9,594 nt of DNA from DASPKW01 sp038244055 (GCA_038244055.1 JBBRTW010000264.1:1-9594), one strand, 5' to 3'. Shown: positions 1 through 6,749, counted from the first letter of the stretch. The notes: generated by a model not told the origin, from the sequence alone. Program-made: numbers and translations.

Positions 1-109
1 ACCCCACCAGCGTGATAATCGAGATGACCGACAACCACCCGCACACCAGCGCCGGCGTCGCGTAGGGGTTGCTCAAACCGTCGCCGCGTTGGTAGTTCAG
101 CTTGGGCAT
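1..109 (-). CDS. Partial membrane protein, N-terminal 36 residues
   Basis: The start of a leftward gene cut by the window edge. From the ATG at 109 the frame stays open to base 1. It gives a polar N-terminus (MPKLNYQRGDGLSNPYATP) followed by a hydrophobic stretch (ALVCGWLSVISIITLVG) that looks like a first membrane segment. A purine-rich AAGAGGGG lies directly before the ATG and could be a ribosome binding site, although it sits close to the start. A short polar leader before a membrane helix is common in small DUF4190-like membrane proteins, but too little is present to assign a family. The gene is real on the evidence of the start context and the hydrophobic pattern; the function is unknown. 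Confidence 0.5.
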   Translation of the reverse strand, partial: MPKLNYQRGDGLSNPYATPALVCGWLSVISIITLVG

Positions 110-167
110 GCCCCTCTTTTTACGCGACAAGCGGCAATTCCAGCAACAAAAAAACGCCCCCAACCCA

Positions 168-296
168 TCCACTGTCCGAGGGCAATAGCATGTGGCATGA
201 AATGGGCAACAATTGCGGTTTTCAATCCGCAATCCGAAATCCACAATCCGAAAACGATGCGATAGGAGTTAGATGCGATTGCCCTGTCCACTGTCC
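168..296. repeat. 10-bp direct repeats flanking element copy 1
   Basis: TCCACTGTCC occurs at 168-177 and again at 287-296, one base outside each end of the 179-285 element. This could be a target-site duplication. It could equally be a remnant of a GTCCACT 7-bp-period array into which the element landed, because the right flank continues as GTCCACTGTCCACG. Confidence 0.45.
179..285 (+). mobile_element. MITE-like element, copy 1 (short form)
   Basis: A 107-bp non-coding element bounded by 15-bp terminal inverted repeats: AGGGCAATAGCATGT at 179-193 and AGATGCGATTGCCCT at 271-285, which match with two mismatches. Inside are the segments GGCATGAA, GGGCAACAATTGCGG, a 7-bp-period AATCCGC tract (about 220-250) and GATGCGATAGGAGTTA. 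The same order of segments is found on the opposite strand at 6750-6889, so this is a dispersed family, not a chance palindrome. This copy lacks about 33 bp that are present in the other. It encodes nothing and would need a transposase in trans if it is a MITE; a REP-like or structural RNA role is the alternative. Confidence 0.7.
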
Positions 297-340
297 ACGT
301 CCGTGGCATCCGAACATTGGAGTGCGCGCGTCCCTGCTTT

Positions 341-517
341 AACCCGAATAATTCAGATGAACCACGAAAAACACGAAGGGCACGAAGAAGACCGGAGAAG
401 AGTAGAAATGCAATTTGCGCAACGTGCAATTCACCGGATACCGACTTTTTGACTGTAAGTTCTTTGGTTCATTTCTCTTCGTGCATTTCGTGTTTTTCGT
501 GGTGAATAATCTGGGTT
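341..517. repeat. CACGAA foldback element with 9-bp period
   Basis: Two arms of about 45 bases face each other across about 85 bases. The left arm (341-390) reads AACCCGAATAATTCA, then CACGAA three times at exact 9-bp spacing (CACGAAAAA, CACGAAGGG, CACGAAGAA). The right arm (474-517), on the opposite strand, reads AACCCAGATTATTCA and then the same CACGAA series. The shared AACCC outer ends and ATTCA spacer make this an inverted-repeat element and not two unrelated tandem tracts. The interior (391-473) has no convincing gene. With the 179-285 element it fills most of the 476-base gap at 110-585. Confidence 0.7.
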
Positions 518-585
518 GATTTTTTCGTTTTTAGTTTTCGCCCGACCCATCCCCGCTCTGTTACAATCCCCTCCGGAACCCCATC

Positions 586-2253
586 ATGAAACGCGCCTCC
601 CTTAACCTCTTCTGGTTCTTCCTCTTTCCCGCCAGCCTCTACTTCGGCATCTACGCCGCCTTCACCTGGCCGCTGATCGCGCAGTTCAATACCCACTTCT
701 TCTGCGGCACCGAAGATGGCTACCAGAACATCTGGAACCTCTGGTGGACCAACAAGGCGGCCGTGGACCTGCACCAACTCCCCTGGTTTACCACCTGGCT
801 GCATCACCCCACGGGCACTTCGCTGATCGCGCATACGCTCGCCCCGTTCAATGGATTTATGGGGATCGCGCTGCAGAATCTTTTTGGACTCACGCTGGCG
901 CAGACTTACAACGCGCTGGTCATCTTCTCCTTCACGATGACCGGCATCACGACGTTCTGGCTGGGGTGGCGGGTTTCGCGTTCGTACATCGGGGCTTTGT
1001 TCGCGGGGGCGGCATTTACTTTCTGCCACTTCCACTTCGCGCATTCGCACAATCATCTCCAGATGGTTTCACTGGAGTGGCTGCCGCTGGCGATTCTGGC
1101 CGTCTATGAACTTTTCACCCGGCCGACGATTCTCAAAGGGGTCGGGGCGGCCGGCGCGGTGTTCCTGGTGGCGCTGTGCGATTTCCATCTCACGTTTTAT
1201 GTGGTGATGGCCGGAACGATCCTGGGAATGATCGTATTTGTGCGCTATATCCGAGCGAGCTTTAATGGATTTACGAGATTCGCGATGTCCGTTGGGGTGT
1301 TCCTGGTGCTGACCGTGGGCACCACCGGCCTGCTGGCGTGGCAACTGCTGCACCTGAATAAAACCGACCCGCTGCAGCAGAATCACGACCCCAAGGAATG
1401 GAGCACGGACCTGGTCGACCCGCTGGTGCCCGGCTACGAATGGCGCTACAGCGACATGACCCACGCGGTCTGGCGGAAGCTCGTGAAAGATGAGGACGAT
1501 AAAGGGAAGGAATTCGTCTACATCGAGCATGCGCTGTATGTCGGGTGGGCGGTGACGGCGCTGGCCGGGTATGCGCTGCTGCGGCGCAAGCGGCTGATCG
1601 AGGCGCGGGATTTCGGGTATTGGGTGACGCTGGCGCTGCTTTTCTTTCTTTTCTCGCTCGGGCCGACGGTCCATGTGGCCGGGCATTGGAAGGCGATCGA
1701 GGTGCATGGCAAGGCGATTCCGCTCATGCCCTACTCGCTGCTCGAACTGATCTTCCCGCCCCTGAAAATGGGCGGTGTGCCGATGCGGCTGATGGCGATG
1801 ACACTGCTGGCGATGGCAACGCTCTCATCGTTCGCGGTCGGCGATTTGATTCGCTCATTGCGCTTCAAATCAATCGCGGTGCTTTTGCCGCTGGTGGGGT
1901 TGTGGGCCTTCGAATCGCTCCCGCGCCCGCAGACGACGACGCCCACCGGCTATCCGGAATGGGTCCTCAAGATGCGCGAATTGCCGCCCGGGGCGCTGAT
2001 CGATACCACCTACAAGAATGAACTTTCGACACCCCTCTACTACGCCACCGGGCACGGCCACCCGATCGGCGAGGGGTATATCTCGCGGTATCCGAATTCG
2101 GTTGAGAAGGCGCGGGGGGTCTTTCGGCAGCTCGTGGATGGCAACGGCGAGGCGCTGAAAGACAATCTCGGGAATCTTTACGAATTTCCCTACAAGATTG
2201 TCTATCGGAACGATAAGGAGCGGCTGCGGATTTATGATCTGACGCAGAAGTAG
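586..2253 (+). CDS. GT-C-like polytopic membrane glycosyltransferase
   Basis: A 555-residue integral membrane protein with about eleven hydrophobic segments in residues 9-430 and a soluble C-terminal part (about 445-555). The first external loop carries E43-D44 followed by GYQNIWNLWW. Further on are HHPTGTSL, AHTLAPFNG and VSLEWLPL, a set of motifs I recognise from GT-C-fold, family-39-like proteins annotated as glycosyltransferases or hypothetical membrane proteins. In GT-C enzymes acidic residues in the first external loop help bind metal and the lipid-phosphate sugar donor. The tail contains PPGALIDTTYKNE, YYATGHGHPI and GEGYISRYPNS, also typical of the group. A histidine-rich stretch (H148 to H157) lies in a loop. 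The ATG at 586 has no strong Shine-Dalgarno; TTACAAT at 561-567 could be a -10 element, but no good -35 is seen. Donor and acceptor are unknown; family fold is likely, activity is inferred. Confidence 0.75.
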   Translation: MKRASLNLFWFFLFPASLYFGIYAAFTWPLIAQFNTHFFCGTEDGYQNIWNLWWTNKAAVDLHQLPWFTTWLHHPTGTSLIAHTLAPFNGFMGIALQNLFGLTLAQTYNALVIFSFTMTGITTFWLGWRVSRSYIGALFAGAAFTFCHFHFAHSHNHLQMVSLEWLPLAILAVYELFTRPTILKGVGAAGAVFLVALCDFHLTFYVVMAGTILGMIVFVRYIRASFNGFTRFAMSVGVFLVLTVGTTGLLAWQLLHLNKTDPLQQNHDPKEWSTDLVDPLVPGYEWRYSDMTHAVWRKLVKDEDDKGKEFVYIEHALYVGWAVTALAGYALLRRKRLIEARDFGYWVTLALLFFLFSLGPTVHVAGHWKAIEVHGKAIPLMPYSLLELIFPPLKMGGVPMRLMAMTLLAMATLSSFAVGDLIRSLRFKSIAVLLPLVGLWAFESLPRPQTTTPTGYPEWVLKMRELPPGALIDTTYKNELSTPLYYATGHGHPIGEGYISRYPNSVEKARGVFRQLVDGNGEALKDNLGNLYEFPYKIVYRNDKERLRIYDLTQK

Positions 2254-2270
2254 AGGCGGACTTTTTGACT

Positions 2271-2318
2271 CCCTCTCCTGTACTGTACTCGGGAGAGGGC
2301 GGGGGTGAGGGTTTTTTT
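2271..2318 (+). terminator. Hairpin or G-quadruplex motif with T run between convergent genes
   Basis: Eighteen bases after the stop of the GT-C gene, CCCTCTCC (2271-2278) can pair with GGAGAGGG (2292-2299) around a 13-base loop. A run of seven T follows at 2312-2318, but 12 bases after the stem, so this is not a textbook intrinsic terminator. The same DNA has four G runs at 2291-2311 separated by loops of 3, 1 and 3 bases, a canonical G-quadruplex pattern on the plus strand. The unit GGGAGAGGGCGGGGGTGAGGG-type, with its facing CCCTCTCC, resembles dispersed palindromic repeats of GC-rich bacteria. It lies between a rightward and a leftward gene, where a two-way terminator would be useful. Confidence 0.4.
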
Positions 2319-2328
2319 GCCTCGATAT

Positions 2329-2919
2329 TCAGACTCCATCATTTGATTCGACACGTCCTTCCGGCAGGGATGCCAGGTAATCTTTGCTCGCGCCCGATGC
2401 CCAGGCTATGTCGTCTTCAATTCGGTGAACTCTCAAGATGGGCCCAAGCCCGATGGCGAAGATTGCAGTGAAGAGTAAGCAAATGCCGCTTCCAACAAAA
2501 TACGGAATCGACTCGCCGACGGTCTGCCCAGTGGATCGGACGAATACCGTAAAACCTCCAACGAGCGTCACGATGGCAGTAATGATGCTTGAGTAGATTG
2601 CCAGCGCGATGAGGATTCGCTGGGCGCGATGTTGCCGGCACAGGCTCAATCGCACACGGACTTCCCGCGCGCCGCCGAACAGCAGAATGATTCCGAATGT
2701 CCCAAATACGACGAAGGCCAGCCAGACCCAGTGCGATGCAGCATGCCAGCGCAGTTTCAGCGTGAAACGATGCCCGTGTACAGGCCCATTGCATTTCACA
2801 CATCGATCAGGTCCGACAGCGCCATTTTGAATGAGCAATACGTCACCGCTGGCGAAAACCCCTTCTTCGGCAGGACCGGGATCGCTCGGAGTGTTGAGAT
2901 TGGCATACTCGAGGTCCAT
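2329..2919 (-). CDS. Uncharacterised membrane protein with zinc-ribbon-like motif
   Basis: A 196-residue protein. The N-terminus is polar. It is followed by C40-V-K-C43, a conserved-looking KLRWH segment, a first membrane helix (about 63-82), then SLC94RQH97RAQR, two more helices (about 103-126 and 139-158), and a tail with IEDDIAWASGASKDYLASLP. The CxxC plus CxxH arrangement suggests one metal site split by the first helix. I recognise this architecture (CVKC, WH, helix, LCxxH, then a late G-x-x-x-x-YLxSLP ending) from unnamed membrane proteins of several bacterial phyla; no function is known to me. The ATG at 2919 is the only reasonable start; a GGAG lies 13 bases upstream, further than ideal. 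The preceding gene on this strand ends 80 bases away, so co-transcription with the G8 gene is possible. Metal binding is inferred. Confidence 0.75.
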   Translation of the reverse strand: MDLEYANLNTPSDPGPAEEGVFASGDVLLIQNGAVGPDRCVKCNGPVHGHRFTLKLRWHAASHWVWLAFVVFGTFGIILLFGGAREVRVRLSLCRQHRAQRILIALAIYSSIITAIVTLVGGFTVFVRSTGQTVGESIPYFVGSGICLLFTAIFAIGLGPILRVHRIEDDIAWASGASKDYLASLPEGRVESNDGV

Positions 2920-2999
2920 TCGGACAGTTTAGCTCCGGGCGGCGCGATCCGCGAATTTGTTCAACTCGCGTTTAGCGTACTCCCTAATATAGGACAAAC

Positions 3000-5402
3000 T
3001 TATCGCACCACCCGCGCCCCCATCTTCTCCACATTCCCCGCCCCATCCTTCGCCGCGGCCGTAATCACCCCATCGCCCGGGCGGTCGATCTCCACGCTCC
3101 AATCCGTCACGCCCGCGCGCATTCCCACCACCCGCGCGGCCACGCCGTTCACCTTCACCTCGGCCACCTCTCCATTGTCCTGCGTGACACCCGTGACCAG
3201 CACTTTCCCACCGCGCAAAACCGCCGAAGTAATCATCGTCGCCGGCGGCAGATCATCGACCGGATTCAGGAGCGTTGGAAACTCCACGCCCTTCACCTGC
3301 GCCGCCCGCACATCCTTGCCGGTGAAGCCCTTGATGCTCGCGTACTCCGCGCCCTCCGATGCGCCGGGCGTGCGCACGCTCTCGACGCGCGTCACTTCGC
3401 CCGCCTTCAGATAATCGTGGAAATAGTAGGTCACGCCATTCTGAACAGTCTTATTGCGCGGGCCGCCGCCGAGATCGACGATGTTGGAATTGGAGCGGCA
3501 ATTCTTGATGGTCAGATTGCGGAAATGCCCGGCCTGCCCTGGCCGGGGGCTGGTCACGGACATCTGAATAATCGGATCGCGCCCGGTGCGACAATTCTCC
3601 ACCAGCACATCCTCGTAGGTGAAGGTGCCGCGCTGCTCATCGGTATCATCCAGGCCGCGGTTGATCGGCTCGGAGACAATGTTGTTCATGTGGATATGGC
3701 GGTAAACGTGGGCATCGTAATCGGGGTTGTAGACGCCGTAGACGCCGTTGTAGGCATCCAGCCCATCCAGCAGGAAATACTGCAAATTAGGCCGCAGAAC
3801 GTAGTGCGATTCCCATATCTTCAAGTTTCGCACGATAAACGGATGCTCGCGATCCCCATGCACCGAAGGGTTCTTGTTCGATTCATCGCCGAAGTTCATC
3901 GCGTAGAGCCCATCGCAATGCGCCTCATTCTCCTCGAAGCGCAGGAACGGCAGCGTGCGGATATCGATGTTCTTGATCGATCCATCGGGCTGGCGCAGCG
4001 GAGTCATCGGATCGAATCCCGCGCTCTTGCCGCGCAGCTCAAATTTGAAGCCATAGCGATCATTCTCGCAGGAGACATTGCGCGTCAAAGTATTCCGGCC
4101 ATTGGCCCACCAGAATCCCGCGCCTTCGTTGTTGTCGAACGGCAGCGCCTGCGATTTGATCCGCTTGCCGCTAAACGCCTGCACCGCCAGGTTGCGATCG
4201 AGGATGTTGTACTGCTCGGTGCCATCTTCCAGGAAGAATCCATGCCCGACACTCTGGTAACCCACGCAATCGCGCACCAATAAATAATCCGTTGCATGGA
4301 TCGTGATCCAGCGATTGTGCGAATCCCAGACACTGGCCCCGATCACGCCCGAGCCGCGCATGCCATCGCGGACGAGATGGAAATGGATGGCGTATTTGCC
4401 CAGGACATTTTCCTTGCCGAGGTGGCGAAACTCCGCGTAGGAAATACCGCCGGTAGCGCTGGAATGGAACAACGTATGCCCGCGCACGCCGGCCGGATCG
4501 GCCGATTCGATGACCACATTCCGCGAGAGATTGGCGATCTCGGCGCGATAGTCGCCCGCGCCGCGATGGGGGACCGCCAGCGCGCGGTCCAGAGTGACGA
4601 TCATGCCTTCGATCGCGGTGATGGTGCGCTCTTCGGTGTTGCTGGCGATCGGCTTTTTGGCGGTCGGCCGAAAAGTGTCGCCATAGCCGTAGTTGTCGTT
4701 GGAACTGGTCACGATCACCTTATCGCCGACATTCCAGCCCGTGACCGCCTCGCTCAGCGTGACCGCCCGATCCCCTTTCTTTGCATCCGCGCCGAGTTTG
4801 AGCCAGGTGCGCGAGAGGGGCGCGCCGTGAACATCCCAGCGCCCGCCGCAGGCGATGATGGCGGGGAGGGTTTCTTTATCCATGCCCTCGAAATAGACCA
4901 GGCGAATGGTGGCCTTTACACCGGCGGGGATCGGCGATTCGGCCGTCCCGATCTCCAGGCCGGGCAAGGCAGTTGACCCATCGGCCGCGCCCGCAGGGGC
5001 TCCGGCCGGCGCCGTAGCGGGAACCGCCGCCATCCCCGCCGCATGACACGCAAACCCATCCTCCGAGCAACTCTCCCCCGGCGTGATCTTGATCAGGCCG
5101 ACATTCAGGAGCGTCGATTTTTCACGGGAGAAGCGCAGGGTCCCGGCCACATGGATGGTGCGGATGGCCGCGTCTGATGAAACATCGTAAACCACCTGAT
5201 CGCCCGCACGAATCTGCACATTATCCCCGGCGGCCGGGAGTCTGCCTTCCTTCCAGGTTCCGATATCCGACCAGTTCCCGTTTCGCGATGAATGGAGGGT
5301 GAAACTGACGCCCTTCTCAGCCACCGCCTTTGGCGCACCGGCCGCATAAGCCGCCCCGCTCCAACCCAATATGACCAGCCCAATCATGCAGATTCTTCGC
5401 AT
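3000..5402 (-). CDS. Exported G8-domain, CEMIP/TMEM2-like beta-helix protein
   Basis: An 800-residue secreted protein. Residues 1-20 form a signal peptide ending AYA, so cleavage after A20 is likely. A G8 domain follows, with NWSDIGTW (43-50), RLPAAGDNVQIRAGDQVVYD and later AIIACGGRWDVHG (181-193), interrupted by an Ala/Pro-rich insert (about 117-147) that contains two cysteines. The centre is a right-handed beta-helix with KYAIHFH (336-342), ITIHATDYLLVRDCVGYQSV (366-385) and GHGFFLEDGTEQYN, which closely match the signature region of vertebrate CEMIP (KIAA1199) and TMEM2. Those animal proteins take part in hyaluronan depolymerisation. An Ig- or cadherin-like module (about 718-800) with GGKVLVTGVTQDNGEVAEVK ends the protein. 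A GGAG seven bases before the ATG supports the start. Fold and export are well supported; action on a glycosaminoglycan or other acidic polysaccharide is inference by homology. No catalytic residue was checked against a structure. Confidence 0.85.
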   Translation of the reverse strand: MRRICMIGLVILGWSGAAYAAGAPKAVAEKGVSFTLHSSRNGNWSDIGTWKEGRLPAAGDNVQIRAGDQVVYDVSSDAAIRTIHVAGTLRFSREKSTLLNVGLIKITPGESCSEDGFACHAAGMAAVPATAPAGAPAGAADGSTALPGLEIGTAESPIPAGVKATIRLVYFEGMDKETLPAIIACGGRWDVHGAPLSRTWLKLGADAKKGDRAVTLSEAVTGWNVGDKVIVTSSNDNYGYGDTFRPTAKKPIASNTEERTITAIEGMIVTLDRALAVPHRGAGDYRAEIANLSRNVVIESADPAGVRGHTLFHSSATGGISYAEFRHLGKENVLGKYAIHFHLVRDGMRGSGVIGASVWDSHNRWITIHATDYLLVRDCVGYQSVGHGFFLEDGTEQYNILDRNLAVQAFSGKRIKSQALPFDNNEGAGFWWANGRNTLTRNVSCENDRYGFKFELRGKSAGFDPMTPLRQPDGSIKNIDIRTLPFLRFEENEAHCDGLYAMNFGDESNKNPSVHGDREHPFIVRNLKIWESHYVLRPNLQYFLLDGLDAYNGVYGVYNPDYDAHVYRHIHMNNIVSEPINRGLDDTDEQRGTFTYEDVLVENCRTGRDPIIQMSVTSPRPGQAGHFRNLTIKNCRSNSNIVDLGGGPRNKTVQNGVTYYFHDYLKAGEVTRVESVRTPGASEGAEYASIKGFTGKDVRAAQVKGVEFPTLLNPVDDLPPATMITSAVLRGGKVLVTGVTQDNGEVAEVKVNGVAARVVGMRAGVTDWSVEIDRPGDGVITAAAKDGAGNVEKMGARVVR

Positions 5403-5524
5403 AGCGCGGCTCCAGAAGTGAAACGGTCATCCCTACCTACCACGCTCAGAGCCGAAAATTGCATCCGGGGGATGGGAATTTGTTTCGGGCGGGTTTCGGG
5501 CTGCTGGGCTGCGAATGGAAGAGG

Positions 5525-5670
5525 GGCGCAAAGAGGCAAAGGTGCGAAGAGGCAAAGAAGAGAAGAAAAGGGTTTGATCCCGCGGGCACGCCAATCGCGG
5601 CACACCCCGCAATTCACTCCAATCCCTTTCATCCTCTTCTTTGCACCTTTGTCCCTTTGCGTCTTTGCGC
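5525..5670. repeat. CAAAG foldback element with 8-bp period
   Basis: The left arm (5525-5562) carries CAAAG or CGAAG at 5529, 5537, 5545 and 5553, exactly 8 bases apart. The right arm (5633-5670), read on the opposite strand, carries CAAAG four times at the same 8-base spacing (GCGCAAAGACGCAAAGGG, then CAAAGGTGCAAAGAAG). The two arms begin GGCGCAAAGA or GCGCAAAGA and both end CAAAGAAGAG, so they can fold on each other over a 70-base loop. It lies upstream of the G8-domain gene and downstream of the FAH gene, and takes up about a third of the 463-base gap at 5403-5865. The interior has no credible gene. Confidence 0.7.
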
Positions 5671-5770
5671 AGATTCTTCACTCGATCTTTTCTGCTGCCC
5701 TCATATTGGAGAATTTCGGCGGAGCGCTCTTCACGCTGATAAGCGGCAACGAACACCGCGCCGCGGGACG

Positions 5771-5788
5771 CGCTCCGCAAGCGGAGCG
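5771..5788. repeat. Perfect short hairpin (REP-like)
   Basis: CGCTCCGC at 5771-5778 is followed by AA and by GCGGAGCG at 5781-5788, an 8-bp perfect G+C-rich stem. No T run follows on either strand, so an intrinsic terminator is not supported. It sits 78 bases past the end of the FAH gene and could stabilise that transcript's 3' end or be a fragment of a dispersed palindromic repeat. Confidence 0.4.
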
Positions 5789-5813
5789 GCTAACTCGCGC
5801 CGGTCGGCTATGA

Positions 5814-5862
5814 ACAGTCCACAACTGACGATGGACAATTGACAATGGACAATGGACGATAG
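5814..5862 (+). repeat. GTCCATT-type 7-bp-period repeat, copy touching the FAH gene 3' end
   Basis: A tract built from degenerate 7-base units (ACAACTG, ACGATGG, ACAATTG, ACAATGG, ACAATGG, ACGATAG). It ends three bases from the stop codon of the leftward FAH gene (TAA at 5868-5866). The same ACAATTGACAA core recurs on the opposite strand at 6701-6736, just before that gene's start, so the two copies flank the gene as inverted repeats. Confidence 0.6.
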
Positions 5863-5865
5863 ACG

Positions 5866-6690
5866 TTAGGCCATCGTATTCTCGAGCACCCCCACCCCCT
5901 CAATCTCGATCCTCACTCCATCGCCCGGCTTCAATGAAAACTCATTCGGCGGCACGATCCCCGTCCCGGTCAGCAGCACCACGCCGGCCGGGAAATTCTG
6001 GCTTCTAAACAGCCAGCCCACCAGTTCCTCGAAAGACCTCTTAATCTGCGACACCTGCACCTGCCCGCTAAACACCTCCGCCCCGGCGCGGGTGATCGAA
6101 AGCTTGATCTGCGCCGCGCGGATGTCGTGGGCGGGGTCCGCGATCAGGATGCACGGGCCCAGGCCGCAGCAGCCATCCCAGGTTTTGGCCTGCGGCAGGT
6201 AGAGCAGGTTCTCCCCCTCGATATCCCGGCACGACATATCGTTGCCCACCGTGTACCCGACGATCTGCCCATGCGATGAAATCACCAGGGCCAGTTCCGG
6301 CTCGGGCACCATCCACTTCGAATCGGCCCGCAGGGTCAGCGCTGTCTTGGTCCCCCGCGCCCGCGCCACTGTCGACTTGAAGAAAATCTCCGGCCGGTCC
6401 GCTTCATACACCATGTCGTACGCGCTCTTGGCATTCTGAGACTCCTCCATCCGCGCCACCTTGGAGCGCTGATAGGTCACACCCGCCGCCCAGATCTCCT
6501 GGGTCCCCAGCGGCAGGAGCGGCGAAGCCGGCACCGGAACGTGATGCGGCGCCAGAGTCCGCGTCAGATGATGCAGATAGGCCACCGGATTCTCCCCCCC
6601 CAGCCACGCATCCATGTCGAAGCGCGACAGGCGAAAGACCACATGATTATTCTCAACCAGCCACGCCTCGCAGGTGCGGTAAAGCTTCAT
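5866..6690 (-). CDS. FAH-family hydrolase, 2-dehydro-3-deoxy-sugar-acid dehydratase-like
   Basis: A 274-residue enzyme of the fumarylacetoacetate hydrolase fold. Metal-ligand motifs are intact: E130 and E132 in VPEPELALVI, then D151 in GYTVGNDMSCRDIEGEN, with K169 in QAKTWDGC. IFFKSTVAR (102-110), GLGPCIL, LLTGTGIVPP and PGDGVRIEIEGVGVLEN complete the family pattern. The combination of EPELALV, SCRDIEGENLLYLPQAK and WDGCCGLGP is closer to 2-dehydro-3-deoxy-D-arabinonate (or xylonate) dehydratases than to true fumarylacetoacetases, but the family is poorly predicted at substrate level and a 2-hydroxyhepta-dienedioate isomerase type cannot be excluded. The enzyme should be cytosolic and use a divalent metal. 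I chose the ATG at 6690: the open frame continues to an ATG at 6855, but those 55 codons are translated repeat DNA. No good ribosome binding site is visible because the repeat ends ten bases upstream. Confidence 0.85.
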   Translation of the reverse strand: MKLYRTCEAWLVENNHVVFRLSRFDMDAWLGGENPVAYLHHLTRTLAPHHVPVPASPLLPLGTQEIWAAGVTYQRSKVARMEESQNAKSAYDMVYEADRPEIFFKSTVARARGTKTALTLRADSKWMVPEPELALVISSHGQIVGYTVGNDMSCRDIEGENLLYLPQAKTWDGCCGLGPCILIADPAHDIRAAQIKLSITRAGAEVFSGQVQVSQIKRSFEELVGWLFRSQNFPAGVVLLTGTGIVPPNEFSLKPGDGVRIEIEGVGVLENTMA

Positions 6691-6700
6691 GTCTGGGTTT

Positions 6701-6736
6701 GTCAGTTGTCCATGGTCAATTGTCAATTGTCCATGG
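6701..6736 (-). repeat. GTCCATT-type 7-bp-period repeat, copy before the FAH start
   Basis: The plus strand reads GTCAGTT, GTCCATG, GTCAATT, GTCAATT, GTCCATG in 7-base steps. It is the inverted counterpart of the tract at 5814-5862. It lies 10 bases upstream of the FAH start codon and 13 bases from the element at 6750-6889, so it forms most of that gene's 5' leader region and may have displaced its original ribosome binding site. Confidence 0.6.
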
Positions 6737-6749
6737 CGGGAGCGGGGCC

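Noticed and set aside
97..429. A 110-codon minus-strand frame
   Set aside because: It is mostly translated from the 179-285 element and the CACGAA left arm, and overlaps the start of the more plausible gene at 1-109.
469..1056. A 195-codon minus-strand frame
   Set aside because: It is antisense to the GT-C gene and its first-read end lies in the CACGAA right arm; the Glu/Arg/Gly-rich sequence looks like a shadow.
2629..3414. A 261-codon plus-strand frame spanning two minus-strand genes
   Set aside because: It crosses the end of the G8 gene and most of the zinc-ribbon gene on the opposite strand and has a Thr/Pro/Ser-rich composition expected of reverse-read GC-rich codons.
3417..4283. A 288-codon open frame on the plus strand inside the G8-domain gene
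   Set aside because: It is antisense to a well-supported beta-helix protein and resembles no family. The same holds for the frame at 4296-4976.
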